Shown here: piece after piece, positions 47,231 to 56,641 of the stretch | How the letters are laid out: the number at the start of each line of letters is the position of its first letter | How positions within the stretch are numbered: position 1 is the first letter of the stretch | Origin: Desulfobacterales bacterium RIFOXYA12_FULL_46_15 | Lineage (GTDB): Bacteria; Desulfobacterota; Desulfobacteria; Desulfobacterales; Desulfobacteraceae | DNA length: 64,000 bases | Direction: 5' to 3' | NCBI GenBank assembly: GCA_001799395.1 | Contig: MGTJ01000008.1 | Location: 3,783-67,782, forward strand | Position numbers and translations under genes: made by a program | The notes under the pieces: generated by a model | Database searches by the model: none | What the model was told of the DNA's origin: nothing | The model's input: only the letters and a program-made list of their open reading frames with translations

Positions 47231-48352
47231 ATGAACAGGTCGGATCACACCATGAATCATAAATTAAAAATTCTTTTTTCCATATTGATGATTACAGCCC
47301 TTATTTTCGGTTTTATTCATATTTATTTTCCGGCTGAAAATTATAGTTTTGAAAGGCTTCATATATTTTTATTCAACCTTTGCACCGGCGGGACTATCCT
47401 CTTATATTATACCCGGAAAAGAGCCGGTATATCCGGAACGGTCCTCCTTTTTTTTTCAGGCTCACTGGTTTATGCATTTTCCGCCTTTTTTAAAATTTAT
47501 CCTGTTACCATAGCTGTATCCATTCTTTTATACGTTCTGGTGGAAAAAATCAGGATCGAGAAATTCTCGTTTTTACCGGTTTCATTTTTCAGTTCAAAGG
47601 AACCTGTGTCTCAAAAATTCCACCAGGCATCCCTGCTCTGTCTTTCCATAGGGATCATGATGGCTTCCCTGGTGATTCTGAACAATGAATATTTCAAGTT
47701 CGTCACAATGAAAAAACTGACCTTGAATACTTTTTTTCTCGGGTTTTCCTTTCCTTTGTCTCTCATTACCTTATCCATAGTCTTTTCCATGCTGAAAAAA
47801 ATCGAAGGGTCATGGGCCAAAATAATTATGGAAGTCTGCTTTTGGACCATTACCATGGGGGTGATTATTTTTTTTGTCTTTATTCTTTTTGAACGGTTTA
47901 TCCCCCAGATTTTTGTTACTTCGGCCCTCTTTCTTGCCGTTGTCACAGTGTTTTTTCTCTATGCAAGATTTGCCGATAATATCCAGCAGAAACTTTTTCT
48001 GACATCAGGGATCGGGTTTCTGATTTTCACGGCCGTTTCAGGCATAGCTTATATATTCATCCAGATGTCTTTGGATTATGACCCCTTAAAGATAAAATGG
48101 CTTTTGCACATGCATGTGTTTGCCTCTCTTTATGGATGGAACCTTTGCGGTCTGTCCGTGATCTGCCGGTTTGATGATTTTCCCATCAGGCTTCACTCTC
48201 CCACCGTCATCACCATTCACTGGCTGACGGCCATTGTCCTGGCGCCTCTCGGCGTATTTTACGGCTGGTTTGCCATCCCGGCCATTCTGGGGTATGCATT
48301 CATTACCCTGACCCTGTTTTTCAGCAGCAATAAAAAGGAAATCGTGCAATGA
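47231..48352 (+). CDS. multi-TM hypothetical membrane protein
   Basis: About ten hydrophobic segments; 4-bp overlap with downstream DHH gene. Confidence 0.75.
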   Translation: MNRSDHTMNHKLKILFSILMITALIFGFIHIYFPAENYSFERLHIFLFNLCTGGTILLYYTRKRAGISGTVLLFFSGSLVYAFSAFFKIYPVTIAVSILLYVLVEKIRIEKFSFLPVSFFSSKEPVSQKFHQASLLCLSIGIMMASLVILNNEYFKFVTMKKLTLNTFFLGFSFPLSLITLSIVFSMLKKIEGSWAKIIMEVCFWTITMGVIIFFVFILFERFIPQIFVTSALFLAVVTVFFLYARFADNIQQKLFLTSGIGFLIFTAVSGIAYIFIQMSLDYDPLKIKWLLHMHVFASLYGWNLCGLSVICRFDDFPIRLHSPTVITIHWLTAIVLAPLGVFYGWFAIPAILGYAFITLTLFFSSNKKEIVQ

Positions 48353-49338
48353 ACAATCAGGAAAAGCTCAAACGTTTTTTAAGCCTTTTTACAGGCAATT
48401 CAAAAGTGCTGGTGGTCATTAATGCAGACCCTGATGCTATTGCATCTGCCATGGCAGTGAAACGGATTTTGTGGCGGAAAGCTGCCGAAGTCGTCATTGC
48501 CTATTTCAATAAGATCACCCGGCCGGACAACCTTGCCATGATCGAATATACGGAATCCGGGCTGGTTGAGCTCAATTCAGTAAAAAAAGAGGATTATCAT
48601 GCCTTTGTCATCATCGATTCTCAACCCGGTCACAATGAGCATTTTTCCGGATTTACCTTTGACGCCGTCATTGATCATCATCCATTGACCTTTGATGCAG
48701 CACCCTATGTGGATATCCGGTCAAACTACGGGGCCTGTTCCACCATGATGACCGAATATCTGAAGACAAGGAAAATCAAACCTTCTGCAAAACTTGCCGC
48801 AGCCCTGATGCTGGGGATAAAAACAGATACAGCAGACTTCACCCGGGGGGCAAGCCTGAAAGATATCAAGGCATTTCTGTATCTTTATCAATTTGCAGAC
48901 ATAAATATCGTCATCAAGGTTGAAAGGGCGACATTAACCCAGGAAGACCTTGATTTTCTGGGCAGGGCCATCAAGCACAGGAAGGTTCTTAATAACCGGA
49001 TATTCTTCCATGCCGGAAATATTTCAAAACCTGATGAACTGGTGGTTGTGGCAGATTTTTTTTTAACCCTGTCAAAGGTCAATTGGAGCATCATATCCGG
49101 AATCTATGAAAAAAAACTTATTATTGTCATTCGTAATGACGGTCTTAGAAAAGGTGCAGGCAATGCTGCCAAAGAGGCCTTTTCCGCATTCGGTTCTGCC
49201 GGGGGGCATAAAACCATGGCCCGGGCTGAACTTGAATTAAAGCTTGTGAAAAAACAAACCCGGAGCATCAGCCGAAAAACTATTGAAGAGTGGATAATCT
49301 CGGTTATTGAAAAAACGGCAGGGAGAAAAATCGAATAG
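48349..49338 (+). CDS. DHH-family phosphoesterase
   Basis: NADPDAIASAMAVKRIL; VIDHHPLTFD; YGACSTMMTEYL; GSAGGHKTMARAE. Confidence 0.92.
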   Translation: MNNQEKLKRFLSLFTGNSKVLVVINADPDAIASAMAVKRILWRKAAEVVIAYFNKITRPDNLAMIEYTESGLVELNSVKKEDYHAFVIIDSQPGHNEHFSGFTFDAVIDHHPLTFDAAPYVDIRSNYGACSTMMTEYLKTRKIKPSAKLAAALMLGIKTDTADFTRGASLKDIKAFLYLYQFADINIVIKVERATLTQEDLDFLGRAIKHRKVLNNRIFFHAGNISKPDELVVVADFFLTLSKVNWSIISGIYEKKLIIVIRNDGLRKGAGNAAKEAFSAFGSAGGHKTMARAELELKLVKKQTRSISRKTIEEWIISVIEKTAGRKIE

Positions 49339-49350
49339 TTTTTTTAACCA

Positions 49351-50235
49351 ATGTCTACTGAAGAATTAAAACCCGACAGGGAACATGCATTATTTACAAG
49401 CGAACAGCGATATCGGACCCTTGTTGAAACCATGGGGGACGGGTTGAGCGAAATCGATGAAAACCAGGTGACGACCTATGCCAATGATATGCTCTGTCTT
49501 ATGTGGGGACGGTCAAGAGAAGAGATTATCGGTAAAAAAGTCGATCAGTTCCTGGATGATGAGAATAAAAAAATTCTTATGGATCAACTTGAAAAAAGAA
49601 GAAAAGGGGGGAGAGCCCCCTATGAGATTGTCTGGGTTAAAAAGGATGGATCACGGCTTCATACCATCATGACTCCCACACCGTATTTTGATGCCGACGG
49701 TAATTTTAAGGGCAGTTTTGCCGTTATTACGGATATTTCAAAACAGAAAAAGGAAAAAGATCTTCTGGAGCAAAGGGTTAAGGAAAGAACCATAGAACTT
49801 GAAAATAAGACCCAAAGCCTTGAAGAAGTAAATACAGCCCTGCGGGTCCTGTTAAAAAAAAGAGAAGAGGACAAAACCCTGCTGGAAGAAAGAATGCTCT
49901 TAAATGTCCGGGAACTGGTTATCCCCTATATTGAAAGAATGCGGGAGTCAAACCTGGATGACCGGCAAAAAGGATGTCTTGATATCATGGAATCCACCCT
50001 TAATGATATCGTTTCCCCATTTCTTCACAGGCTGTCCCTCCGGTTTTTAAACCTTACCCCATCTGAAATCCAGGTCGCAAACATGGTTAAATTCGGGAAA
50101 ACCACCAAGGAAATAGCAGGGATTTTAAACCTTTCCGACAAAACCGTTGAATTCTACCGCAAAAGCATGCGTAAAAAAATCGGGATCACCAACCAGAGCG
50201 TCAACCTTAGAACTTTTTTATCCTCCTCAAAATAA
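49351..50235 (+). CDS. PAS-domain transcriptional regulator with LuxR-type HTH
   Basis: PAS: RYRTLVETMGDGLSEIDENQVTTYANDMLC; C-term LTPSEIQVANMVKFGKTTKEIAGILNLSDKTVEFYRKSMRKKIGI. Confidence 0.9.
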   Translation: MSTEELKPDREHALFTSEQRYRTLVETMGDGLSEIDENQVTTYANDMLCLMWGRSREEIIGKKVDQFLDDENKKILMDQLEKRRKGGRAPYEIVWVKKDGSRLHTIMTPTPYFDADGNFKGSFAVITDISKQKKEKDLLEQRVKERTIELENKTQSLEEVNTALRVLLKKREEDKTLLEERMLLNVRELVIPYIERMRESNLDDRQKGCLDIMESTLNDIVSPFLHRLSLRFLNLTPSEIQVANMVKFGKTTKEIAGILNLSDKTVEFYRKSMRKKIGITNQSVNLRTFLSSSK

Positions 50236-50347
50236 CAGGTATATTTTATACCTGGTTTACCCCTGGAATATACCCCTTGTTAACCTGGTTTCCCCAGGAT
50301 ATTAATAAAACAATATTATTTCAGGAAAAAAAGAAAGGATAAGGAAA

Positions 50348-51697
50348 ATGAATGATCAGGAATACTGGAACCCGGTCCTTGAGACATTGCCCAAGGAAAA
50401 ACTGAAGATTTTGCAGTTTAAAAAATTCAAACGGATACTGACCTGGGCCTATACCCGTTCAAAATTTCACAGGGCATTGTATGATAAGGCCGGGTTGACA
50501 CCCGATGATATCCGCACCTTTGAGGATATAAAAAAAATTCCAAAAGTTGAAAAATCCATGATGAGGGGAATCCAGAACAAGGATCCCTTTCCTTACGGGG
50601 ATGCCCTCTGTGTTCCCCTGGAAGAGGTTTCAACCTTCCGCCAGACCAGCGGCACCACAGGTCAGCCGGTATATCAGCCCGATACCTGGCAGGACTGGGA
50701 ATGGTGGTCCGAATGCTGGTCTTTTATCTTGTGGGCCCAGGGGTACCGGCCGAGCGACAGGGTATTCCTTCCCTTTGGATATAATATTTTCGTGGCCTTC
50801 TGGGCAGGTCATTATGCGGCTGAAAAACTCGGGTGTGAAGTAGTACCGGGTGGTGTTCTCGATACCCAGTCCCGTATTTTGAAAATCCAGGAATTAAAGG
50901 CAACAGCCATGATGGCCACTCCCACCTATGTTTTGAATATGGCGGATGTGGCAAAAAACAAGATGGGGATTGATCCGGCCGCGCTTTCCATCAATAAGAT
51001 CACCTGCGCAGGAGAACCAGGGGCTGGGATTCCCAGTACCAAAAAAAGGATCCAGGAGGCTTGGGGTGCCAAAGTATTTGATCATTCCGGTGCAACGGAA
51101 ATCGGGGCCTGGTCGTATGAATGCAGGAAACAGCCCTGCGGCATGCATGTGAATGAAGCCATGTTCCTGGTGGAAATCGAAGATCCGGTCACCGGCGAGA
51201 TCATCGAAGAACCGGGCCGGAAAGGGAAAATGGTGATTACGGCCCTGGACCGGATTGCCCAGCCCTGTATCCGGTTTGATTCCAAGGATATTATTGAATG
51301 GGATTCAGAATCCTGTTCCTGTGGCCGCACCTTCAGATTGATCCGGGGCGGAGTGCTCGGCCGGGCCGATGATATCACAAAGGTCAAGGGTGTTCTCATC
51401 TCGCCGGCAGCCATTGAAGAAGTGGTGAGATCCATTACCGGTCTGGGGGATGAATTTGAAGTGATTGTGGATAAGCAGGGGGATGCGGACCGGATCAAAC
51501 TCAAGGTTGAGCTTCTTCCCGAAGTGGTGCGGGGCAGTGTTGAAACTATTCTTAAAGATCAGCTCAGGCTGAAAACAAACCTGGGATATCAGATCGAATT
51601 CTATGATTACGGCACCCTGCCGAGATATGAAGTCAAGGCAAAAAGGTTCAAGGATCTGAGGAAAAAAGAGATTGCAAAAAAGGAGTGCAGGTTATGA
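50348..51697 (+). CDS. phenylacetate-CoA ligase family AMP-forming enzyme
   Basis: FRQTSGTTGQPVYQPDTWQDW; FDHSGATEIGAWSYEC; LGRADDITKVKGVLISPAAIEEVV. Confidence 0.93.
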   Translation: MNDQEYWNPVLETLPKEKLKILQFKKFKRILTWAYTRSKFHRALYDKAGLTPDDIRTFEDIKKIPKVEKSMMRGIQNKDPFPYGDALCVPLEEVSTFRQTSGTTGQPVYQPDTWQDWEWWSECWSFILWAQGYRPSDRVFLPFGYNIFVAFWAGHYAAEKLGCEVVPGGVLDTQSRILKIQELKATAMMATPTYVLNMADVAKNKMGIDPAALSINKITCAGEPGAGIPSTKKRIQEAWGAKVFDHSGATEIGAWSYECRKQPCGMHVNEAMFLVEIEDPVTGEIIEEPGRKGKMVITALDRIAQPCIRFDSKDIIEWDSESCSCGRTFRLIRGGVLGRADDITKVKGVLISPAAIEEVVRSITGLGDEFEVIVDKQGDADRIKLKVELLPEVVRGSVETILKDQLRLKTNLGYQIEFYDYGTLPRYEVKAKRFKDLRKKEIAKKECRL

Positions 51698-51885
51698 AAA
51701 CCATCCAGGATTTAGAAAAATTGAATGACCATATCCTTAAAATCAAAGAGCTGATTATTGCGCTGGAAGCAATGGATCCTCTGTTTCCGGCCCTGTCGCG
51801 AAATTCAAAAAGGGCTTTGGCAAGTATCAAAATGCTGGAGCTGAACATCTCCGATATTATCACTCTGGATCTGGAGGGCAGTTGA
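51694..51885 (+). CDS. small hypothetical protein translationally coupled to CoA ligase
   Basis: ATG overlaps stop of CoA ligase; coiled 63-aa ORF. Confidence 0.6.
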   Translation: MKTIQDLEKLNDHILKIKELIIALEAMDPLFPALSRNSKRALASIKMLELNISDIITLDLEGS

Positions 51886-52055
51886 TCCTAAGACCTGTGG
51901 AAAATTTATAAATCAAGGCTATGAATTTGTAACCCTATGACATGATGCAATGGAAAGGAGGTAAAACCTGGAATAATACACCATGATTTAAAAATGCAAG
52001 GTTCCAAAATCGTTTTCCCAACGATACAACTAACATTTTTTAGGAGATCAATACA

Positions 52056-53051
52056 ATGAAGAGAATTATGTTTCCGGCCTTTTTAATCTTTTGCATGAGT
52101 ATTTTTTTTACGCTCGATGCAGTTGCTAAAACCGAACTTACCTATGCGGATTTCTTTCCCCCGACCCACAAACAAAGCCAGCTTGCAGCAAGCTGGTGTG
52201 CTGAAATACAAAAAAGAACAAACGGTGAGGTTGTGATAAAATATTATCCGGGCGGTACTCTGGCAAAAGGCCCCCAGATATATGACGGGGTTGTAAGCGG
52301 AATCGCAGATGTGGGACTGACCGTGCTTTCCTATACTGCAGGACGATTCCCGGTTGCTACAGCCATTGATCTTCCCATGGGATATAAAAACGGAACTCAG
52401 GCAACCAAGGTAGCCAATGCAGTTCTGAACAAATTCCAGCCCAAGGAATTTGATGATACCCAAATTATGTATCTCCATGCCCATGGCCCCGGCCTTCTTC
52501 ACACCAGCAGCAAAAAAGTGGTTACACTGGATGACATGAAGGGCCTTAAAATCAGGGGAACAGGAACCAGCGGAAGTGTTGTTGCGGCCCTTGGCGGATC
52601 GCCGGTGGGTAAGCCCATGAATGAATCTTATGAATTGTTGCAGAAAGGGGTTGTAGACGGAGCTCTTTATCCGGCTGAATCCAATAAGGGGTGGAAACTG
52701 GGAGAAGTTGTAAAATATATGACTGAGAACTATTCTACTGCTTATTCACTTGCTTTTGGTGTCATGATGAACAAAGCAAAATGGAATGCGTTGTCACCGG
52801 AAATACAGAAAACCATTAATGAAATTAATGCGGAATGGATCGTTAAACATGGAGAAGGGTGGGACGAAATCGATAAGGCAGGAATGGATTTCTTTAAGGA
52901 AAAAGGCGGAGAATTGGTGCCCCAGAGTGCTGAAGAATCATCAAAATGGCAGAAAGCCATAGCCCCGGTTTTTGATGAATATATCAAAAGTGCAGGCGAA
53001 AAAGGGGTTGACGGAAAAGCAATTATTGATTTCATTAAAGCAAATATGTAA
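52056..53051 (+). CDS. TRAP-type (DctP) solute-binding protein
   Basis: Signal peptide; ELTYADFFPPTHKQSQLAASWCAEIQKRTNGEVVIKYYPGGTLAKGPQIYDGVVSGIADVGL; LKIRGTGTSGSVVAALGGSPVGKPMNESYELLQKGVVDG. Confidence 0.94.
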   Translation: MKRIMFPAFLIFCMSIFFTLDAVAKTELTYADFFPPTHKQSQLAASWCAEIQKRTNGEVVIKYYPGGTLAKGPQIYDGVVSGIADVGLTVLSYTAGRFPVATAIDLPMGYKNGTQATKVANAVLNKFQPKEFDDTQIMYLHAHGPGLLHTSSKKVVTLDDMKGLKIRGTGTSGSVVAALGGSPVGKPMNESYELLQKGVVDGALYPAESNKGWKLGEVVKYMTENYSTAYSLAFGVMMNKAKWNALSPEIQKTINEINAEWIVKHGEGWDEIDKAGMDFFKEKGGELVPQSAEESSKWQKAIAPVFDEYIKSAGEKGVDGKAIIDFIKANM

Positions 53052-53092
53052 CACTCATATCATTTCATACTGAAATTCCTTGTAAAACAAAG

Positions 53093-53124
53093 CGGCCGGG
53101 CAAAGAAAACATTTCTGCCCGGCC
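53093..53124. terminator. hairpin between convergent genes
   Basis: GGCCGGGCA...TGCCCGGCC; no long T run. Confidence 0.45.
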
Positions 53125-53138
53125 GTCTGAATTAATAT

Positions 53139-53297
53139 CTACTCTTTTTCAAAATCGTCTTTTGAAGCACCGCAGATGGGGCAGCACCAATCAGCCGGAA
53201 GATTTTCAAAGCTTGTTCCCGGGTCAATACCGTTGTCCGGGTCGCCGTCTGCCGGGTCATACACATAGCCGCAAGGTCCGCAAACATATCTGTCCAT
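53139..53297 (-). CDS. rub: rubredoxin (52 aa, not in ORF track)
   Basis: Hand translation [52 protein letters not shown]; both CxxC pairs present. Confidence 0.96.
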   Translation of the reverse strand: MDRYVCGPCGYVYDPADGDPDNGIDPGTSFENLPADWCCPICGASKDDFEKE

Positions 53298-53350
53298 GAT
53301 CATCCTCTCCTTTTTATTATTAATGGGTTAATTCTTTTACGTTTTTTATA

Positions 53351-54379
53351 TCAATATGCATCTTCCATATCAAGTTCTTCCTGGGTTACAGGATGTCTGA
53401 AAAAATGATAGGACCAGGCCTGGTAAATAATAACAAGGGGAATGAAGACCAGGACAACCCCTAGCATGATTTTCAATGTCAGCGGACTGGATGAAGCATT
53501 AAAGGCGGTCAGGGAAAAATCAGCATCCATGCTGGAAGGAAATAATCTCGGGAAAAGCCCGATAATCCCGAAGAAGGTTGCACCTACAATGGTTAAGGCC
53601 GATGCAAACCAGGCTTTAAAGAATTGCTGTCTGGCCATAAAAAATCGTGTTGCAAAAAGGGCAATGACAGTTATAAGAATCACCAGGAACAGAGCCGGGG
53701 TTTTAAAATAATTCACATAAAGATCAGTGGCAAAATAGGAAGCGATGAGGAAAATGACGGCCACCGGCACAAGGACGAGCCAGATTTTTTGCGACACGGC
53801 AACAGCTCTTTGCTGCAATTCGCCGGTGGTCTTGATATTGAGCCAGTTGGCGCCATGCTGGAGAAATAATAAAACAAACAAAGCCCCTCCCAGAAGGCCA
53901 TAAGGATTCAAAAGCTTCAGGGTGTTGCCATGATAAAGCCCTTTGCCGTCAAAGGGGATGCCCTGGAAAATATTGGCAAAGGCAACCCCGAAAAGAAGGG
54001 CAGGCAGAAAGCTGCCAAGGAAAATAAATGTGTCCCATAGCTTTTTCCAGCCCCCGCTGTTGATTTTCCCCCTGAATTCAAAGGCAACTCCCCTGAAAAT
54101 AAGGGCGAATAAAATCAGCATCAAAGGTGTGTAAAGAGAAGAAAACATGACAGCATATACCTTGGGGAAGGCAGCAAAGGTAACACCGCCTGCTGTCAGA
54201 AGCCAGACTTCGTTACCGTCCCATAGAGGGCCGATGGAATTGATCATGACCCTTTTGTCCTGATCTGTTTTCCCGAGAAAGGGGTAAAGGGTCCCAATGC
54301 CGAAATCAAACCCGTCCGTCATGAAAAACACAGCCCATAAAAGTCCCCATAAAAAAAACCATATCGATTGAAGTTCCAT
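53351..54379 (-). CDS. cydB: cytochrome bd ubiquinol oxidase subunit II
   Basis: LQSIWFFLWGLLWAVFFMTDGFDFGIGTL; GPLWDGNEVWLLTAGGVTFAAFPKVYA. Confidence 0.96.
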   Translation of the reverse strand: MELQSIWFFLWGLLWAVFFMTDGFDFGIGTLYPFLGKTDQDKRVMINSIGPLWDGNEVWLLTAGGVTFAAFPKVYAVMFSSLYTPLMLILFALIFRGVAFEFRGKINSGGWKKLWDTFIFLGSFLPALLFGVAFANIFQGIPFDGKGLYHGNTLKLLNPYGLLGGALFVLLFLQHGANWLNIKTTGELQQRAVAVSQKIWLVLVPVAVIFLIASYFATDLYVNYFKTPALFLVILITVIALFATRFFMARQQFFKAWFASALTIVGATFFGIIGLFPRLFPSSMDADFSLTAFNASSSPLTLKIMLGVVLVFIPLVIIYQAWSYHFFRHPVTQEELDMEDAY

Positions 54380-54402
54380 ATCATCACTCCTGTATTTGTA
54401 TG

Positions 54403-55722
54403 TTAATGTGCAGCCTCAGGGCCTTTTTTGACATTTTGGGCAATGAGATAAAACCCGATGGCACCCAGAAGGCCATAGACCAGAATAAAACCGATAAGGG
54501 AAAACAAGACCTGGACGGCGGCAATCGGGGATGCAGCGTCAGCGGTTTTCAACACTCCATAGACAATCCAGGGCTGGCGTCCGACTTCGGTCACTATCCA
54601 CCCCATTTCAATGGCAAGATAGGGAAGGGGGATGGAAAAGAGCAATATTTTCATATACCCCGGGCTTTCCATGATTTTGTTTCTCCGGAACCAGCCATAG
54701 AGGCTTAAAAAAATCAACAGGGTTCCGATGATGACCATGGCCCTAAATCCGATAAAGACCGGCAAAACCGGCGGGCGTTCATCCTTTGGTATGTCTTTCA
54801 GCCCCTTGACTTCGGCGTTGAAATCGTGAAACCCGAGAAAACTCAAGAGGCCGGGCAGGGAAATGATTTCAATGGTGTTTTTTTCCAGTTTTTCATCAGG
54901 AAGGGCAAACATGACAATGGGGGCCTGGGCCTGTGTCTCCCAATGGGATTCCATGGCCGCCAGTTTTGCCGGTTGGGTCTTAGCCACATTGACCCCATGG
55001 AAATCACCAATAACAGCTACAACAATTGAACACACCAGGGCAACGGGCAAAGCGATTCTAAAGGATCGCATAAAAACATCCACATGCTGCTTTTTCAAAA
55101 GATGATAGGCAGAGATGCCCATGATGAAAAATGCCGAAAGAAGCAGTGCGGACGGAAGGACGTGGAGAATCTGAAGAATACTGTTATAATTGAAGAGAAC
55201 GGCAAAAAAGTCGGTCAGTTCCGCTCTGCCGTTGCGCATGGCATATCCTACGGGATTCTGCATAAAGCCGTTGGCGGTCAGAATCCATATGGCGGAGATA
55301 TTACCGGCAGCAGCCACCACCCACATGATAGCGGCATGGGCTTTGGCAGACATTTTTTTCCATCCGAAAATCCAGATGCCGATGAATGTGGATTCGAGAA
55401 AAAAGGCCACTGAGGCTTCAATGGCCAGAAGTGACCCGAAAACATCTCCCACATACTCGGAATATCTTGACCAGTTTGTGCCGAACTGGAATTCAAGGGT
55501 GATGCCTGTGACAACCCCCAGGGCAAAATTAATGAGAAAAAGCCTGCCCCAGAACTTGGTCATTTTCAGATATACCATGTCCCCTGTTTTCGCATACTTT
55601 GTCTCAATGTAAGCGATAATGATGGAAATCCCAAGGGTCAGCGGTACGAAAAGAAAATGGAACATGGTGGCTGCGGCAAATTGCAGTCTTGACAGAAAAA
55701 CCGGATCCATAAATTCCTCCAT
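54403..55722 (-). CDS. cydA: cytochrome bd ubiquinol oxidase subunit I
   Basis: DPVFLSRLQFAAATMFHFLFVPLTLGISIIIAYIET; GVVTGITLEFQFGTNWSRYSEYVGDVFGSLLAIE; GRQPWIVYGVLKT. Confidence 0.96.
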   Translation of the reverse strand: MEEFMDPVFLSRLQFAAATMFHFLFVPLTLGISIIIAYIETKYAKTGDMVYLKMTKFWGRLFLINFALGVVTGITLEFQFGTNWSRYSEYVGDVFGSLLAIEASVAFFLESTFIGIWIFGWKKMSAKAHAAIMWVVAAAGNISAIWILTANGFMQNPVGYAMRNGRAELTDFFAVLFNYNSILQILHVLPSALLLSAFFIMGISAYHLLKKQHVDVFMRSFRIALPVALVCSIVVAVIGDFHGVNVAKTQPAKLAAMESHWETQAQAPIVMFALPDEKLEKNTIEIISLPGLLSFLGFHDFNAEVKGLKDIPKDERPPVLPVFIGFRAMVIIGTLLIFLSLYGWFRRNKIMESPGYMKILLFSIPLPYLAIEMGWIVTEVGRQPWIVYGVLKTADAASPIAAVQVLFSLIGFILVYGLLGAIGFYLIAQNVKKGPEAAH

Positions 55723-55996
55723 TTAACAATGTTTTAGCCTGATACTGGTACAATAATTAATAAATTACTTTTCTGGGAAAAAGCAATTCATATGCCATGG
55801 GTGAAAAGAAAGAAAAATTTAATTATTGAGCTTTAAATATCAGTACATTATCTGATTTTATGATTTTTGGCAAGGAGGTTATTTTTCTTTTTGAGACATC
55901 ATGAAAACAAAAAATAGAAACACTTATGTATCGATGGGGTGAGACATGGATTTATCCTGCGAAAGATGTATTTCCTTTGGCAGGATAAATTTTTTT

Positions 55997-56641
55997 TCAG
56001 CTCTTTCTGACGGCTTTGGTCTCCCAGTCTTCAATTTCGGCTGTTTCAAAGACTTCTTCCCAGCCGGTGATCATCCCGGCAATATGCCCCAGGACTGAAT
56101 GCCCTGTGGTGATCATATAAAGGTGGATGATCAGAAAATTTAAAAGGAAGAGCGCAACCAGGGTGTGGATGCCGGCAAGGATGGGAAGGGAAATCAGCCC
56201 TTGCAGATCATTATAAAGATAATATAACAGTCCCGTCACCATCTGCACCGGCAGAAGCATGGCGGAAATACCGAGATAGGCAAGCCGCTGCAGCGGGTTA
56301 TGCTTTGCATGGGCTGATTTTTGAACCGGATGAGGCTTGCCCTGGAAAATATCCCATGCATAATACCGGATAACCAGAAAAAGCTTTCTGGTCGTAGGGA
56401 TGTATTGTCTCCATTCTCCTGTGGTGAAAAGCCAGAAAACAAAAAACGCAAACAGGGTAAGCCAGGACAGGCCCAGATAATTATGAATCCGGACTGCGGT
56501 TTGAAACCCAATAAAAGAATAGGTGCCGTGAATCTCAAGCCCGGTTATGATGAGAATCACGATCACAAGAGCCTGGAACCAGTGCCAGAGCCGCTCAAAC
56601 CGGGTATAAAGATAAATTTTAACAGGTTTGTTTTCAGTCAT
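55997..56641 (-). CDS. membrane cytochrome b (di-heme, Ni/Fe-hydrogenase cyt b type)
   Basis: YTRFERLWHWFQALVIVILIITGLEIHG; conserved His in TM segments; directly downstream of octaheme cytochrome. Confidence 0.87.
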   Translation of the reverse strand: MTENKPVKIYLYTRFERLWHWFQALVIVILIITGLEIHGTYSFIGFQTAVRIHNYLGLSWLTLFAFFVFWLFTTGEWRQYIPTTRKLFLVIRYYAWDIFQGKPHPVQKSAHAKHNPLQRLAYLGISAMLLPVQMVTGLLYYLYNDLQGLISLPILAGIHTLVALFLLNFLIIHLYMITTGHSVLGHIAGMITGWEEVFETAEIEDWETKAVRKS

